Assembly (NCBI GenBank): GCA_965268275.1
Contig: OZ254168.1
Span: 930,001-994,000 of the forward strand
Direction: 5' to 3'
DNA length: 64,000 bases
DNA from: AAA044-D11 sp965268275
GTDB taxonomy: Bacteria; Actinomycetota; Actinomycetes; Nanopelagicales; Nanopelagicaceae
Shown here: in pieces, positions 25,527 to 34,680 of the stretch
How positions within the stretch are numbered: position 1 is the stretch's first letter
Layout of the letters: the number at the start of each line of letters is the position of its first letter
The notes under the pieces: generated by a model
Told to the model about the DNA's origin: nothing
What the model saw: only the letters and a program-made list of their open reading frames with translations
Databases searched by the model: none
Made by a program: the position numbers and the translations under genes

Positions 25527-26654
25527 TTGGCTACTGTGAGCCACGAAAAATCGATCCCGCTTAGCCACGACATCGTGCGCCAAGATCGCAAGTTAAGCGA
25601 TGGCCGAACAATTTCTTACTACGATTCAAAATCTGTTGCGCGTGAAGCGGTAGACACCAGGCCAGTGGAAAATCGTCCGGGACTTGGTGAACTTAGATTA
25701 GATGCGCTTACAAATGAATGGGTTGTTATGGCAGCACACCGCCAGGCCCGCGCATTCTTGCCACCGAAAGAATTATGTCCGCTCTGCCCAACTAAGCCCG
25801 GATTGCAATCAGAGATTCCAGAATCTAGTTATGAAGTTGCTGTGTTTGAGAATCTTTCACCTTCACTTGCACTAGCCAAAGCTGATTGGAAGCTACCGGC
25901 ATATGACGGTTTGGATACCCCAATAGTTGATGCCGCTGGTTTCTGCGAAGTTCTTTGCTATACCGATAATCATGAAGCGCACTTTGGAACACTCTCGCTA
26001 GAACAAATTCGAATCGTTATGGAAGCCTGGCGCGATCGCACCCGCGAAATTTCGAAGATGCCAAATATCGCCCACATTTTTACCTTTGAAAACCGCGGGG
26101 TCGAAGTTGGTGTAACTCTCCATCATCCACATGGCCAGATTTATGCTTATTCATATCTACCGCCAAGAGTTGAAAAGATGTTGAAAATTGCAACAGATCA
26201 TTTAGCAAAACATTCGCGTCCACTATTAACCGACATCATTGCTCGTGAAGTAAAAGATGAGGTTCGAATTGTTGCGCAGAACAGCGACTGGATTGCATAT
26301 GTGCCGTTTGCCTCAAGGTATCCCTTTGAAATCCATATTGCACCAAAGGTTTTTACTGCCGATCTTGCAGAACTAACAGATGCCCAGGCCGATTCCTTCG
26401 GCGCTGTAGCAAAAGAATCACTACAAAGATTAGATGGAGTTTTTGGAATCGAAATGGCGTATATGGCATCTTGGCATCAAGCACCAGTTCATGTTGGGCG
26501 CAACGCACTTGGATTACATCTACAAATAACGAGTATTCGCAGAGCGCCCGGAAAATTGAAGTATCTTGCTGGGTCAGAATCTGCGATGCAGGCATTTATT
26601 ATGGATCTGAAACCGGAGCAATCTGCTGCACAGCTGCGCGATGTAAAAATCTAA
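25527..26654 (+). CDS. galT: Galactose-1-phosphate uridylyltransferase
   Basis: A Leloir pathway enzyme that exchanges UMP between UDP-glucose and galactose 1-phosphate. The nucleophile motif HHPHGQ places the active His at residue 202. CPLC at 84-87 fits the zinc site, and a second metal-type region is GMxxxSWHQAPVH-like (MASWHQAPVH). The start is TTG 25527 or GTG 25536; the ribosome site does not decide. It is first in a galT-galE-galK set; the galE start codon overlaps the galT stop by one base (TAATG). Confidence 0.93.
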   Translation: MATVSHEKSIPLSHDIVRQDRKLSDGRTISYYDSKSVAREAVDTRPVENRPGLGELRLDALTNEWVVMAAHRQARAFLPPKELCPLCPTKPGLQSEIPESSYEVAVFENLSPSLALAKADWKLPAYDGLDTPIVDAAGFCEVLCYTDNHEAHFGTLSLEQIRIVMEAWRDRTREISKMPNIAHIFTFENRGVEVGVTLHHPHGQIYAYSYLPPRVEKMLKIATDHLAKHSRPLLTDIIAREVKDEVRIVAQNSDWIAYVPFASRYPFEIHIAPKVFTADLAELTDAQADSFGAVAKESLQRLDGVFGIEMAYMASWHQAPVHVGRNALGLHLQITSIRRAPGKLKYLAGSESAMQAFIMDLKPEQSAAQLRDVKI

Positions 26655-27619
26655 TGCGTGTTCTGGTAACTGGCGGCGCTGGCTATATCGGCTCGGTTGC
26701 TACAGCAATTCTTTTGGAGCGTGGCTTTGAAGTAACTGTTTTGGATGACTGTTCTACCGGACACCGCGATGCAGTTGTAGATGGTGCAAAGCTTATTGAG
26801 GGCTCGGTTTTAAGCGAAGAATCTCTAGCCCTGGCGCTCGTCGATTGCGAGGCTGTCTTCCACTTTGCCGCGAAATCTTTAGTCGGCGAATCAGTTGAAA
26901 AGCCTGATCTTTACTTTGATGTAAATGTGAATGGAACTAAGAATTTACTTAAACAAATGTCGCTGGCAAAGATTTCGAAACTGGTCTTCTCTTCAACAGC
27001 GGCAACATATGGCGAACCAGAAGTTATCCCGATAAGCGAAGGCGCTAAGACCGAACCCACTAGCCCATATGGTTCAACTAAATTAGCGGTAGACAATTTG
27101 ATCACAGAAGAAGCAAAATCTGGTTTGGCAGCGCTAAGTCTCAGATATTTCAATGTCGCTGGTGCATATAAATCAAAATTTGGTTGGCTGGCCGAACGCC
27201 ACAATCCAGAGACACATTTGATTCCAAATTTGTTGCGTTCGACCGTTGATAATCCAATTAAGATTTTCGGAGACGATTGGCCAACGAAAGATGGCACCTG
27301 CATTCGAGATTACATTCATGTGGCCGATTTAATCGATGCTCATATTCTTGCTCTAGAAAGCCTGTCTCCCAGCCAACATAAGATAATTAATCTTGGTAGT
27401 GGCAGTGGATATTCAGTAGCCGAAGTTATTAGCGCAGCAACTAAAGTATTAGGAAGAGCAATTCCTGTTGAAATTACATCTAGAAGATCTGGCGATCCGG
27501 CAGTCTTAGTTGCAGATATTTCACTGGCCGAACAGGCTTTAAAGTGGAAACCAAAATTCGATATCGAAAAAATGGTCAGCGATACCTGGGAATCAGCGAA
27601 TGCACGAAATAGCAAGTAA
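26654..27619 (+). CDS. galE: UDP-glucose 4-epimerase
   Basis: A 321-residue extended SDR that interconverts UDP-galactose and UDP-glucose. It shows GGAGYIGS near the N-terminus, the FSSTAATYG block with the catalytic Ser/Thr, and Tyr139-x3-Lys143 in SPYGSTK. The frame is open upstream inside galT, but the ATG at 26654 gives the normal MRVLVTGGAG start. Its last 20 bases overlap galK. Confidence 0.95.
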   Translation: MRVLVTGGAGYIGSVATAILLERGFEVTVLDDCSTGHRDAVVDGAKLIEGSVLSEESLALALVDCEAVFHFAAKSLVGESVEKPDLYFDVNVNGTKNLLKQMSLAKISKLVFSSTAATYGEPEVIPISEGAKTEPTSPYGSTKLAVDNLITEEAKSGLAALSLRYFNVAGAYKSKFGWLAERHNPETHLIPNLLRSTVDNPIKIFGDDWPTKDGTCIRDYIHVADLIDAHILALESLSPSQHKIINLGSGSGYSVAEVISAATKVLGRAIPVEITSRRSGDPAVLVADISLAEQALKWKPKFDIEKMVSDTWESANARNSK

Positions 27620-28730
27620 ATTTCAAGAAGTTTTTGGCACTGAGCCAGAAATCATTGCAAGTGCACCAGGGCGAGTAAATCTGATTGGTGAACATGTTGA
27701 TTTTCTAGATGGCTTTGTTCTGCCCTTTGCGATATCTGATTCAACTACCGTTGCGATAACTAGAACTTCTGATAAAAGAATTCGAACTGCTTCTATTCAA
27801 AAGCGAGGCACGATTTCAAATATTGATTGTGTGGATGTTGCGCCAAAGAGTGGCGAACCTTGGACTCGATATCCAATCGGAGTTCTCTGGTCACTAGGAA
27901 TTACTTCTGGAATAGATATCTTGATTGACGGACAAGTGCCATTGGGTGCTGGGCTATCTTCAAGTGCCGCCCTTGAATGTGCTGTGGCCACTGCGGTAAA
28001 CGAACTATTTGATTTGGGCCTAACTCTTCCAGAATTAGCACTGGCCGCGCAACGTGCTGAGAATGTTTATGTCGGAATGCCCTGCGGAATCATGGATCAA
28101 TCGGTATCGCTTATGGCAACTGCCGGAAATGCTTTGCTCTTAGATACCCGGGATCTTTCAATCGAACATATCCCCTTTGATATTGCACCACTCGGCCTAG
28201 AACTTTTAGTTATTGATACTCAAGTTCACCATGCGCTAGTTGATGGTGGGTATGCCGAACGCCGGGCATCTTGCGAAAAAGCTGTCGCTGATTTAGGAAT
28301 TACCTCACTTCGCGATATTTCCGTGACAGATTTTGCTGCCCGAAAATCCGAGCTTGATGAGAAGACTTATATTCGAGCTTTTCATGGAGTGACTGAAATG
28401 CAACGAGTTCTAGATGCGGTTGCACTTTTAAAGAGCGGAGATTTTGTTGGCTTCGGCGAGATTGTTACTGCAGCTCATAACTCACTTCGCGATAACTACA
28501 CCGTTTCGTGCCCAGAATTAGATTTAGCCGTTGATACCGCACTTAAGTTTGGCGCCCTTGGTTCGAGAATGATTGGTGGCGGTTTTGGTGGAAGCGCCAT
28601 AGCACTTGTAAAAGCTAAGGATTCTGAGTTAATTAAGAGTGAAATAAAAGGTGGATTTATGAAGGCTCGATATAAAAGCCCTAGATTTTTCTCTGCCCTA
28701 CCAAGTGCTGGCGCAAAAGTAATAAATTAA
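27600..28730 (+). CDS. galK: Galactokinase
   Basis: A 376-residue GHMP kinase that phosphorylates galactose at C1. Family motifs are in order: PGRVNLIGEHVDF, GAGLSSSAALE (phosphate-binding loop), CGIMDQ, and GGGFGGSAIAL near the C-terminus. The start overlaps galE by 20 bases with no strong ribosome site, so it depends on reinitiation. The stop overlaps the stop of the convergent Rieske gene. Confidence 0.95.
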   Translation: MHEIASKFQEVFGTEPEIIASAPGRVNLIGEHVDFLDGFVLPFAISDSTTVAITRTSDKRIRTASIQKRGTISNIDCVDVAPKSGEPWTRYPIGVLWSLGITSGIDILIDGQVPLGAGLSSSAALECAVATAVNELFDLGLTLPELALAAQRAENVYVGMPCGIMDQSVSLMATAGNALLLDTRDLSIEHIPFDIAPLGLELLVIDTQVHHALVDGGYAERRASCEKAVADLGITSLRDISVTDFAARKSELDEKTYIRAFHGVTEMQRVLDAVALLKSGDFVGFGEIVTAAHNSLRDNYTVSCPELDLAVDTALKFGALGSRMIGGGFGGSAIALVKAKDSELIKSEIKGGFMKARYKSPRFFSALPSAGAKVIN

Positions 28731-29605
28731 ATCTCGACGATATTTATGCCGAGGATTGCAACTTTAATCTTTGGCAGGGCAATCTTGGTTGGTCCGCTAA
28801 TTACTGAACCATCATTTGTTGGATCGAATTGGGCATTGTGGCAAGGACAAATCAGAAGGTTATTGGTTTTGTCGTAATTAACGGTGCAACCTTGGTGCGT
28901 GCACACGCTTGAATAAGCAAAGACTCCGGCTTTCGTTCTGAATAGCACGGCAGGAGTTCCATCAAAAGAAGTAAATTCTTTAGTTGAGCCAATTGGGAAA
29001 TCAGCAACCTTAACGATTGCTGCACCAGCTTCAGGAGTCGGATTAGAGGCTGGAAATCTGCGACCCAAAAATACTGCTGCTACAGATGCTGCTGCAACGA
29101 CAAAAATTCTCATAACTTCGCGGCGATCTCGAAGGTCGGGTATCAGCGCTACTGCAGATCTGCCCTTAGTATTTTGACGAACTAAGAAGAAGAGCGCGAG
29201 CCAAAGAATTGCATATGCGGTGTCGCTTCCAAGAAAGTAAGGTCTAACAGTCCATGTAGCGGTGAGCCACAAAGTTATTGAAATGAAGAAGCCACCAAGT
29301 GATGCTAACTGAAGTGCAATTCCGGTGAGGGTAGCGATACCGATTGCGAATTCGGTAAGAATTATCATCCAACCAACTGCAGTCGCATTCTCGACCATGT
29401 TCTTCAATAAAAATGAAATTGGCGAAGTTTCAAGATAACTAGAAATCTGGACACCGATGTAGCTCGGTGATTTTGGATTTAGAAATCCAGGATCGGTAGC
29501 TTTATTCCAACCACCATAAATAAAAGTGACGCCGAGGAATAAACGAATAATTCGGGCAGCTACGGGAAGGTTCTGCCATGACTTTGAAAAACTATAACTC
29601 GCCAC
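28727..29605 (-). CDS. DoxX-type membrane domain fused to a Rieske [2Fe-2S] domain
   Basis: The N-terminal part has four or five hydrophobic helices with DoxX marks (FIYGGWNKATDPGFL, GWMIILTEFAIGIATLTG). A further hydrophobic helix near FVVAAASVAAVF leads to a C-terminal Rieske domain with CTHQGC and CPCHNAQFD. The combination suggests a quinone-linked or thiosulfate/quinol redox membrane protein with the cluster outside. The frame extends upstream through the tRNA-Asn gene, which cannot be coding. GTG 29605 is chosen because AAGGGA lies eight bases upstream; ATG 29614 is the alternative. Confidence 0.85.
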   Translation of the reverse strand: MASYSFSKSWQNLPVAARIIRLFLGVTFIYGGWNKATDPGFLNPKSPSYIGVQISSYLETSPISFLLKNMVENATAVGWMIILTEFAIGIATLTGIALQLASLGGFFISITLWLTATWTVRPYFLGSDTAYAILWLALFFLVRQNTKGRSAVALIPDLRDRREVMRIFVVAAASVAAVFLGRRFPASNPTPEAGAAIVKVADFPIGSTKEFTSFDGTPAVLFRTKAGVFAYSSVCTHQGCTVNYDKTNNLLICPCHNAQFDPTNDGSVISGPTKIALPKIKVAILGINIVEI

Positions 29606-29637
29606 TTTCAGCATCCCTTCGCGACTTGAGGGTAAAG

Positions 29638-29710
29638 CTCCCTCACTTGGACTCGAACCAAGAACCTGCCGATTAACAGTCGGCTGCTCTGCCAATTGAG
29701 CTATGAGGGA
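29638..29710 (-). tRNA. tRNA-Asn (GUU)
   Basis: On the minus strand the acceptor TCCCTCA pairs with TGAGGGA, the D-stem is GCTC/GAGC, the anticodon stem GCCGA/TCGGC has loop CTGTTAA (anticodon GTT), and the T-arm is CTTGG-TTCGAGT-CCAAG. The discriminator is G and CCA is not encoded. The 73-nt length is canonical. Confidence 0.95.
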
Positions 29711-29754
29711 TTATGTAGTTATTGAACGTGCGAACTATATCTGAAGCGTGAGGG

Positions 29755-31590
29755 CTAGCCCAATTCGCCTAAAGCGGCATCCTTCTGAACTCGGCGCTCG
29801 GCCTCCATGGCTACCAGAGCCGAGAAAGTCTCGTTGTATTGCGCCTCATTTTCAGTTGGATTCAAGCGTTGTAGCGTTGATTTAATTTCCGCAATTGATC
29901 TGCTCAATGCAACTTCACGTAACCGCGCGAAAATCGCAGCGATATATCGCTCGGAGATTTCTCGGTCGGTGCGGATTGGTTCTACAGTAAGTTCGGTAAT
30001 CAGTGCGCGAATATCTTCGCTCTCGCTGCTCTCTAGCAATTTTTGGATGTTCAATTCTGGAGCGGCATCAATTTGAGTGCGAAGTTGATGATAGGCCCAA
30101 TAAGAGAATGCGTTCTTCTCTAGCAGAGACCAATCTTTTGCCATCTCTGGAAATTGCAATTTAATCTTTAAGACTTCGCGTTCCATCATCAGGATTGGAT
30201 CACGCAGATTTACCTCGGATTGAACTGCAGGTTCAAGATTCTGAGACGGCACACTTCTAGTCGAACTCTTCTTAATTGCACTTGTAACAATATCTACTTC
30301 AAGCCCCAACCAACCTGCGACTAAACGTGCATATTCGGGACGAAGTGAGGCATCACGAATTTTGCCGATTAGTGGTGCAACTTGATTTAAAGCTGATACT
30401 CGCCCTTCTGCTGAATTCACATCATATTTTGCAATCTCACTCTTTATTGCAAATTCAAATAGTGGCACTCGGCGTGCAATTAAATCTCGCACAGCCGCAT
30501 CACCTGATGCAATGCGCAAGTCGCATGGATCCATTCCTGAAGGTTCAACCGCAACAAAGGTCTGTGCCACAAATTTCTGGTCATCATCAAATGCCCGTAG
30601 TGCAGCTTTCTGTCCAGCGGCATCGCCATCAAATGTGAAAATTACTTCGCCACGAAAAGCGTCGTCATCCATTAACAATCTGCGGATTACTCGGATGTGA
30701 TCATCGCCAAATGCGGTTCCACAAGTTGCTACTGCTGTGGTAATTCCGGCTAAGTGTGCCGCCATAACATCGGTGTAGCCTTCAACGATTACAACCTGGC
30801 GCTTCTTCGCAATCTCTTTTTTGGCCATATCTAATCCGTAAAGAATCTGGCTCTTCTTGTATATCGGCGTCTCTGAAGTGTTTAAATACTTGGGGCCTTG
30901 ATCGACTTCATCACTCGCAAGTTTGCGGGCACCAAAACCAACAACATCACCTGAAATATCTTTGATTGGCCAGACTAAACGATTGCGATATCTATCGATT
31001 GGGCCCTTGGTCCCATCTTTACTTAAGCCGGCAAGTGAAAGTTCGGAATCAGTAAAGCCTAAATTCTTTAGGTGCTTATAAAGTGCGTCCCATTCATCTG
31101 GCGCATATCCAACCCCAAATGTTTCGGCGGCGGCTTTATCAAAGCCACGCTTCTGCAAGAAATCTCTTCCGATTTGGGCACTGCCTGGAAGATTTAACTG
31201 TTCGCGATAGAAATTCATTGCTGCCACATTTGCTGCAACTAAACGCGAACGATTAATGCTTGGTCCAGTGTTTGTATTGGTTCCGTCATATCGAAGCGTG
31301 TAACCCATGCGGTCGGCCAATCTTTCGACCGATTCTGAAAATGATAGATGATCCATCTTCATCAGGAATGCAATTACATCGCCACCGACACCGCATCCGA
31401 AACAATGAAAATAACCTTTGCTTGGGGTTACGTGAAATGAAGGACTTTTCTCATCATGAAAAGGACAGAGACCTTTCTTCTGTCCCCCACCGGCGCTCTT
31501 TAATTGAACAAAGTCTCCGACTACATCATCTATTGAACTGTTATCGCGGACATGGCTGACATCTTCATCGCGAATTCGACCGGAAGCCAT
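29755..31590 (-). CDS. dnaG: DNA primase
   Basis: Makes RNA primers at the replication fork. The 611-residue protein has the N-terminal zinc site (Cys42, His45, Cys63, Cys66), the RNA-polymerase-like core with RYRNRLVWPI, and a TOPRIM domain with Glu270 in VEGYTDVMAAH and DGD at 321-323. The C-terminal helicase-binding region is less conserved, as usual. It lies four bases after dgt, in the order dgt-dnaG common in Actinobacteria. Confidence 0.96.
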   Translation of the reverse strand: MASGRIRDEDVSHVRDNSSIDDVVGDFVQLKSAGGGQKKGLCPFHDEKSPSFHVTPSKGYFHCFGCGVGGDVIAFLMKMDHLSFSESVERLADRMGYTLRYDGTNTNTGPSINRSRLVAANVAAMNFYREQLNLPGSAQIGRDFLQKRGFDKAAAETFGVGYAPDEWDALYKHLKNLGFTDSELSLAGLSKDGTKGPIDRYRNRLVWPIKDISGDVVGFGARKLASDEVDQGPKYLNTSETPIYKKSQILYGLDMAKKEIAKKRQVVIVEGYTDVMAAHLAGITTAVATCGTAFGDDHIRVIRRLLMDDDAFRGEVIFTFDGDAAGQKAALRAFDDDQKFVAQTFVAVEPSGMDPCDLRIASGDAAVRDLIARRVPLFEFAIKSEIAKYDVNSAEGRVSALNQVAPLIGKIRDASLRPEYARLVAGWLGLEVDIVTSAIKKSSTRSVPSQNLEPAVQSEVNLRDPILMMEREVLKIKLQFPEMAKDWSLLEKNAFSYWAYHQLRTQIDAAPELNIQKLLESSESEDIRALITELTVEPIRTDREISERYIAAIFARLREVALSRSIAEIKSTLQRLNPTENEAQYNETFSALVAMEAERRVQKDAALGELG

Positions 31591-31594
31591 GGCG

Positions 31595-32830
31595 TTATCT
31601 TAATCGCGCAGCTAGCGCGATCGCCCCTGGGTCGGTTAACGAAGCTACTTGATCAATAACTACCCGCAATCTTGCGCTATCTGTTGTTGCGCGTTGCCAA
31701 TCTTGCAGAAAGAAAGATTCCAAAGTATTTGGGGCGCCCTTTAAAACCGCTGCTACTAGCTCGTGAATTAAAGTTTGCTCGTTGTCATAGCGTTTAACTG
31801 AGTGCTCTGAATTAATAATGTAGAAGCCTGCAAGTGACTTTAGAAAAGCGACTTCAACATGTTGAGCCCGAGGCACCACTAAATTGGCGTTATATCGGGT
31901 TAACTGACCGGGCCCATATTGTGCTCGGGTTGCTTCTTCGGCGGCTAAGGCAAATCGGCCAACCAATTGGCTTGCTAAATCTTTTAATCTGGCAAGAGCG
32001 CGATGACTGCCATCATATTCTTTTGGCCAGCATGAAAGTTGTTGCAAATTCTCTAGCGCAATTCTGGCTTCATCGATTGTTATATCGGCTAAATTATTTG
32101 ATTGCGCATCTTTATAGATATCGGCAAAGTCATTTGTTAAATCATGTAATTTGACTTGCCCTGAAACTAAGGCATCCTCTAAATCATGAACGCTGTAGGC
32201 AACATCATCTGACCAATCCATAATTTGCGCTTCAAATGATTGGCTGCCGATTGGTGCATCCATGCGAACCCAATTGAAGATATCTAAATCATCATCGTAG
32301 ACACCAAACTTATGCGCATTAGTTGCACGTGGCCAGGGATACTTAGTGGCTGCATCAAGGCTGGCTCGAGTTAGATTTAAACCAAGTGAAATTCCATCTG
32401 CATCAACAGTTTTTGCTTCCAACCGAACTAATAATCTAAAACTCTGAGCATTTCCTTCAAAGCCACCACAACTTAATGCGGTCTGATTTAAAGCTTCTTC
32501 ACCATTGTGACCAAAAGGTGGATGGCCGATGTCATGAGCTAAACACGCACCTTCCATTAAATCTGGATCAGCACCAAGTGCAGCGCCAAGTTCGCGACCA
32601 ACTTGTGCGCATTCGAGTGAATGCGAAAGTCTGGTTCGTGGAAAATCCGTTGCCCACGGAACTGCTACTTGAGTTTTAGCGGCAAGACGTCGTAGTGCAA
32701 ATGAATGAATAATGCGGGCGCGATCGCGTGCAAATTCGGTGCGACCTAATCGCTTTGCTGGTTCATCAATAAAGCGCGCACGATCAAACTCGTTGTATCC
32801 CGAGTGTTCGACCGCCGCTTTTAAAACCAT
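31595..32830 (-). CDS. dgt: Deoxyguanosinetriphosphate triphosphohydrolase-like protein
   Basis: A 411-residue HD-domain enzyme that cleaves dNTPs to nucleoside and triphosphate. The metal ligands are visible as His70 in RLSHSLE and His99-Asp100 in AHDIGHPPFGH, with a later Asp in MDWSDDVAYSVHDLED. RLGRTEFARDRARI at the start is typical. It controls dNTP pools next to dnaG. Confidence 0.93.
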   Translation of the reverse strand: MVLKAAVEHSGYNEFDRARFIDEPAKRLGRTEFARDRARIIHSFALRRLAAKTQVAVPWATDFPRTRLSHSLECAQVGRELGAALGADPDLMEGACLAHDIGHPPFGHNGEEALNQTALSCGGFEGNAQSFRLLVRLEAKTVDADGISLGLNLTRASLDAATKYPWPRATNAHKFGVYDDDLDIFNWVRMDAPIGSQSFEAQIMDWSDDVAYSVHDLEDALVSGQVKLHDLTNDFADIYKDAQSNNLADITIDEARIALENLQQLSCWPKEYDGSHRALARLKDLASQLVGRFALAAEEATRAQYGPGQLTRYNANLVVPRAQHVEVAFLKSLAGFYIINSEHSVKRYDNEQTLIHELVAAVLKGAPNTLESFFLQDWQRATTDSARLRVVIDQVASLTDPGAIALAARLR

Positions 32831-32854
32831 AGTGAGGTAACCCTAACTCCTTAA

Positions 32855-33484
32855 CTAATTCTTAACTTGGTCTGTTAGGTGGATACCCTGCCGGCCAAGG
32901 GTGACATACGCGAGATAAGCCCCGGTTTCACGCACTAAATAGCGGAAGCTCGAATTGGAAGTTGAAGCAGGGCCGGTGCGAGTTGGTGCACAAGTCGCAG
33001 AAATTCCAAGATCTGATGCCATCGTTATGGCACGAAGGCAGTGATATTGATCAGTAACAATAATCGCAGTTTTTAAATTTAATTTTTTCATTACATTCAC
33101 ATAGCTCTTGGTGCTATCAAAAGTGTCTCGCCCATAAGGAATTGAATCTACATACTTCTTTGCAACCCCTTGATTTACTAACCAATAGAAACCACTTGCA
33201 GCCTCAGTTGTTCGATCTCCTGGTGCGCGCGATCCAACGGTAAGAATTCTGGGCGCCAATTCTTTCTCAAATATTCGCTTCGCTTCTAGCAATCTAGCTT
33301 CTAATACTGGGCTTGGCACACCATCAAATTGTGCAGCGCCCAAGACCACAATTGCATCGCTCTTTACTGGTTCAGTGTGATTAGCGGTATACCAAACCCG
33401 GCCACCGACATATAACGGCAGAACTATTACGACCAATAAAACTGTAGCGATTACACGTTTAACTATTTTGAATATTAGAAACAA
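32855..33484 (-). CDS. YdcF/SanA-like DUF218 membrane protein
   Basis: A 209-residue protein with one N-terminal membrane helix (RVIATVLLVVIVLPLYVGG) and a DUF218 domain. The family marks are DAIVVLGAAQFDG, SRAPGDRTTEAASGFYWL and TDQYHCLRAITMA. SanA-type proteins influence the cell envelope, and the exact reaction is not established. It is two bases from dus and 24 from dgt on the same strand. Confidence 0.85.
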   Translation of the reverse strand: MFLIFKIVKRVIATVLLVVIVLPLYVGGRVWYTANHTEPVKSDAIVVLGAAQFDGVPSPVLEARLLEAKRIFEKELAPRILTVGSRAPGDRTTEAASGFYWLVNQGVAKKYVDSIPYGRDTFDSTKSYVNVMKKLNLKTAIIVTDQYHCLRAITMASDLGISATCAPTRTGPASTSNSSFRYLVRETGAYLAYVTLGRQGIHLTDQVKN

Positions 33485-33486
33485 AA

Positions 33487-34680
33487 TTAGCCACCTGAAA
33501 CTGAATCATCAATTGTGATTTCAGGTATTTCAAATGGATCATTTAGCCAACCATCTGGAAGATGCACCGGGCGGCCATGGCTGGTTCGACCTCTTGGTGA
33601 TTCGCCTACTTCAACTGGATATGGTTGATCTTCAAGTTGGCCAAGTAAGTATTCCAATTCGCCAAGTGAAGCAACCATTCCAAATTTGCTACGAAGCTCG
33701 CGTGGAACGCGGAAACCCTTTAGATACCAGGCCATGTGTTTACGAAGATCTCGCATTGCTCGACCTTCGGCCTCAAAAAATTCAATTAGCAACTGACCAT
33801 GTCTAAAGATCACATCGCGAACTTCAAAAAGTGATGGCGTAATTCGGGAATCCGAACCGCTAAATGCTGCAACCAAATCTCCAAACAACCACGGGCGTCC
33901 CAAACATCCGCGACCAACAACAACGCCGGCACACCCGGTTTCATTCATCATTCGAACGCCATCAGCACCAGACCAAATATCGCCGTTACCTAATACCGGA
34001 ACACCAGTAGGAGCCAGGTGTTCGACGAGTCTAGATATTGCAGACCAATCTGCTTGGCCTTCATACATTTGCGATGCAAAGCGCGAATGCAACGCAACCC
34101 AAGCAACTCCGGCATCTGCGGCTGCTTTACCTGCAGTCAAATAGGTTTCATTCTCTGGGTCGATTCCGATTCGCATCTTTACAGTCACTGGCACACCAAA
34201 AGGTTTCGCTGCATTTACTGCAGCTGTAACTATTTGTGAAAACAATTTCTGTTTAAATGGCAGTGCCGATCCACCACCACGCCTTGTAACTTTTGGAACT
34301 GGGCAACCAAAATTCAAATCAATGTGATCGGCCAAGTTCTCTTCCATCAATAACTTAACGGCCAATCCAGTCACATTTGGATCAACTGCATAAAGTTGAA
34401 CCGATCTTGGTGTTTCACCTTTTCCTGGTGTAATCAATCGCATCGTTTCCGGATGTCTTTCAATTAAGGCGCGTGCAGTAACCATTTCGGAAACGAATAA
34501 ACCAGCACCTTGTTCGCGACAGAGCGTGCGAAATGCCGAGTTTGTAATGCCCGCCATGGGCGCAAGAACAACCGGTGTATTTAAAACCACCTGGTTATTC
34601 TCGAATTGGCCATTGGCAATTGGAAGAACTAGTGGTTTATGAGATGTGGTTAGCAACCCAACAACCGTGGCGCAAGCCAA
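33487..34680 (-). CDS. dus: tRNA-dihydrouridine synthase
   Basis: An FMN-dependent reductase of uridines in tRNA. FMN-barrel motifs are LAPMAGITNSAF, NFGCPVPKVTRRGGGSAL with the catalytic Cys126, VTVKMRIG, and GNGDIW/GRGCLGRPW near the end. The frame starts at TTG 34680 inside glyS; TTG 34656 is another option, and the ribosome site does not decide. Conserved sequence begins near residue 17. It is co-directional with glyS, ydcF, dgt and dnaG. Confidence 0.92.
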   Translation of the reverse strand: MACATVVGLLTTSHKPLVLPIANGQFENNQVVLNTPVVLAPMAGITNSAFRTLCREQGAGLFVSEMVTARALIERHPETMRLITPGKGETPRSVQLYAVDPNVTGLAVKLLMEENLADHIDLNFGCPVPKVTRRGGGSALPFKQKLFSQIVTAAVNAAKPFGVPVTVKMRIGIDPENETYLTAGKAAADAGVAWVALHSRFASQMYEGQADWSAISRLVEHLAPTGVPVLGNGDIWSGADGVRMMNETGCAGVVVGRGCLGRPWLFGDLVAAFSGSDSRITPSLFEVRDVIFRHGQLLIEFFEAEGRAMRDLRKHMAWYLKGFRVPRELRSKFGMVASLGELEYLLGQLEDQPYPVEVGESPRGRTSHGRPVHLPDGWLNDPFEIPEITIDDSVSGG

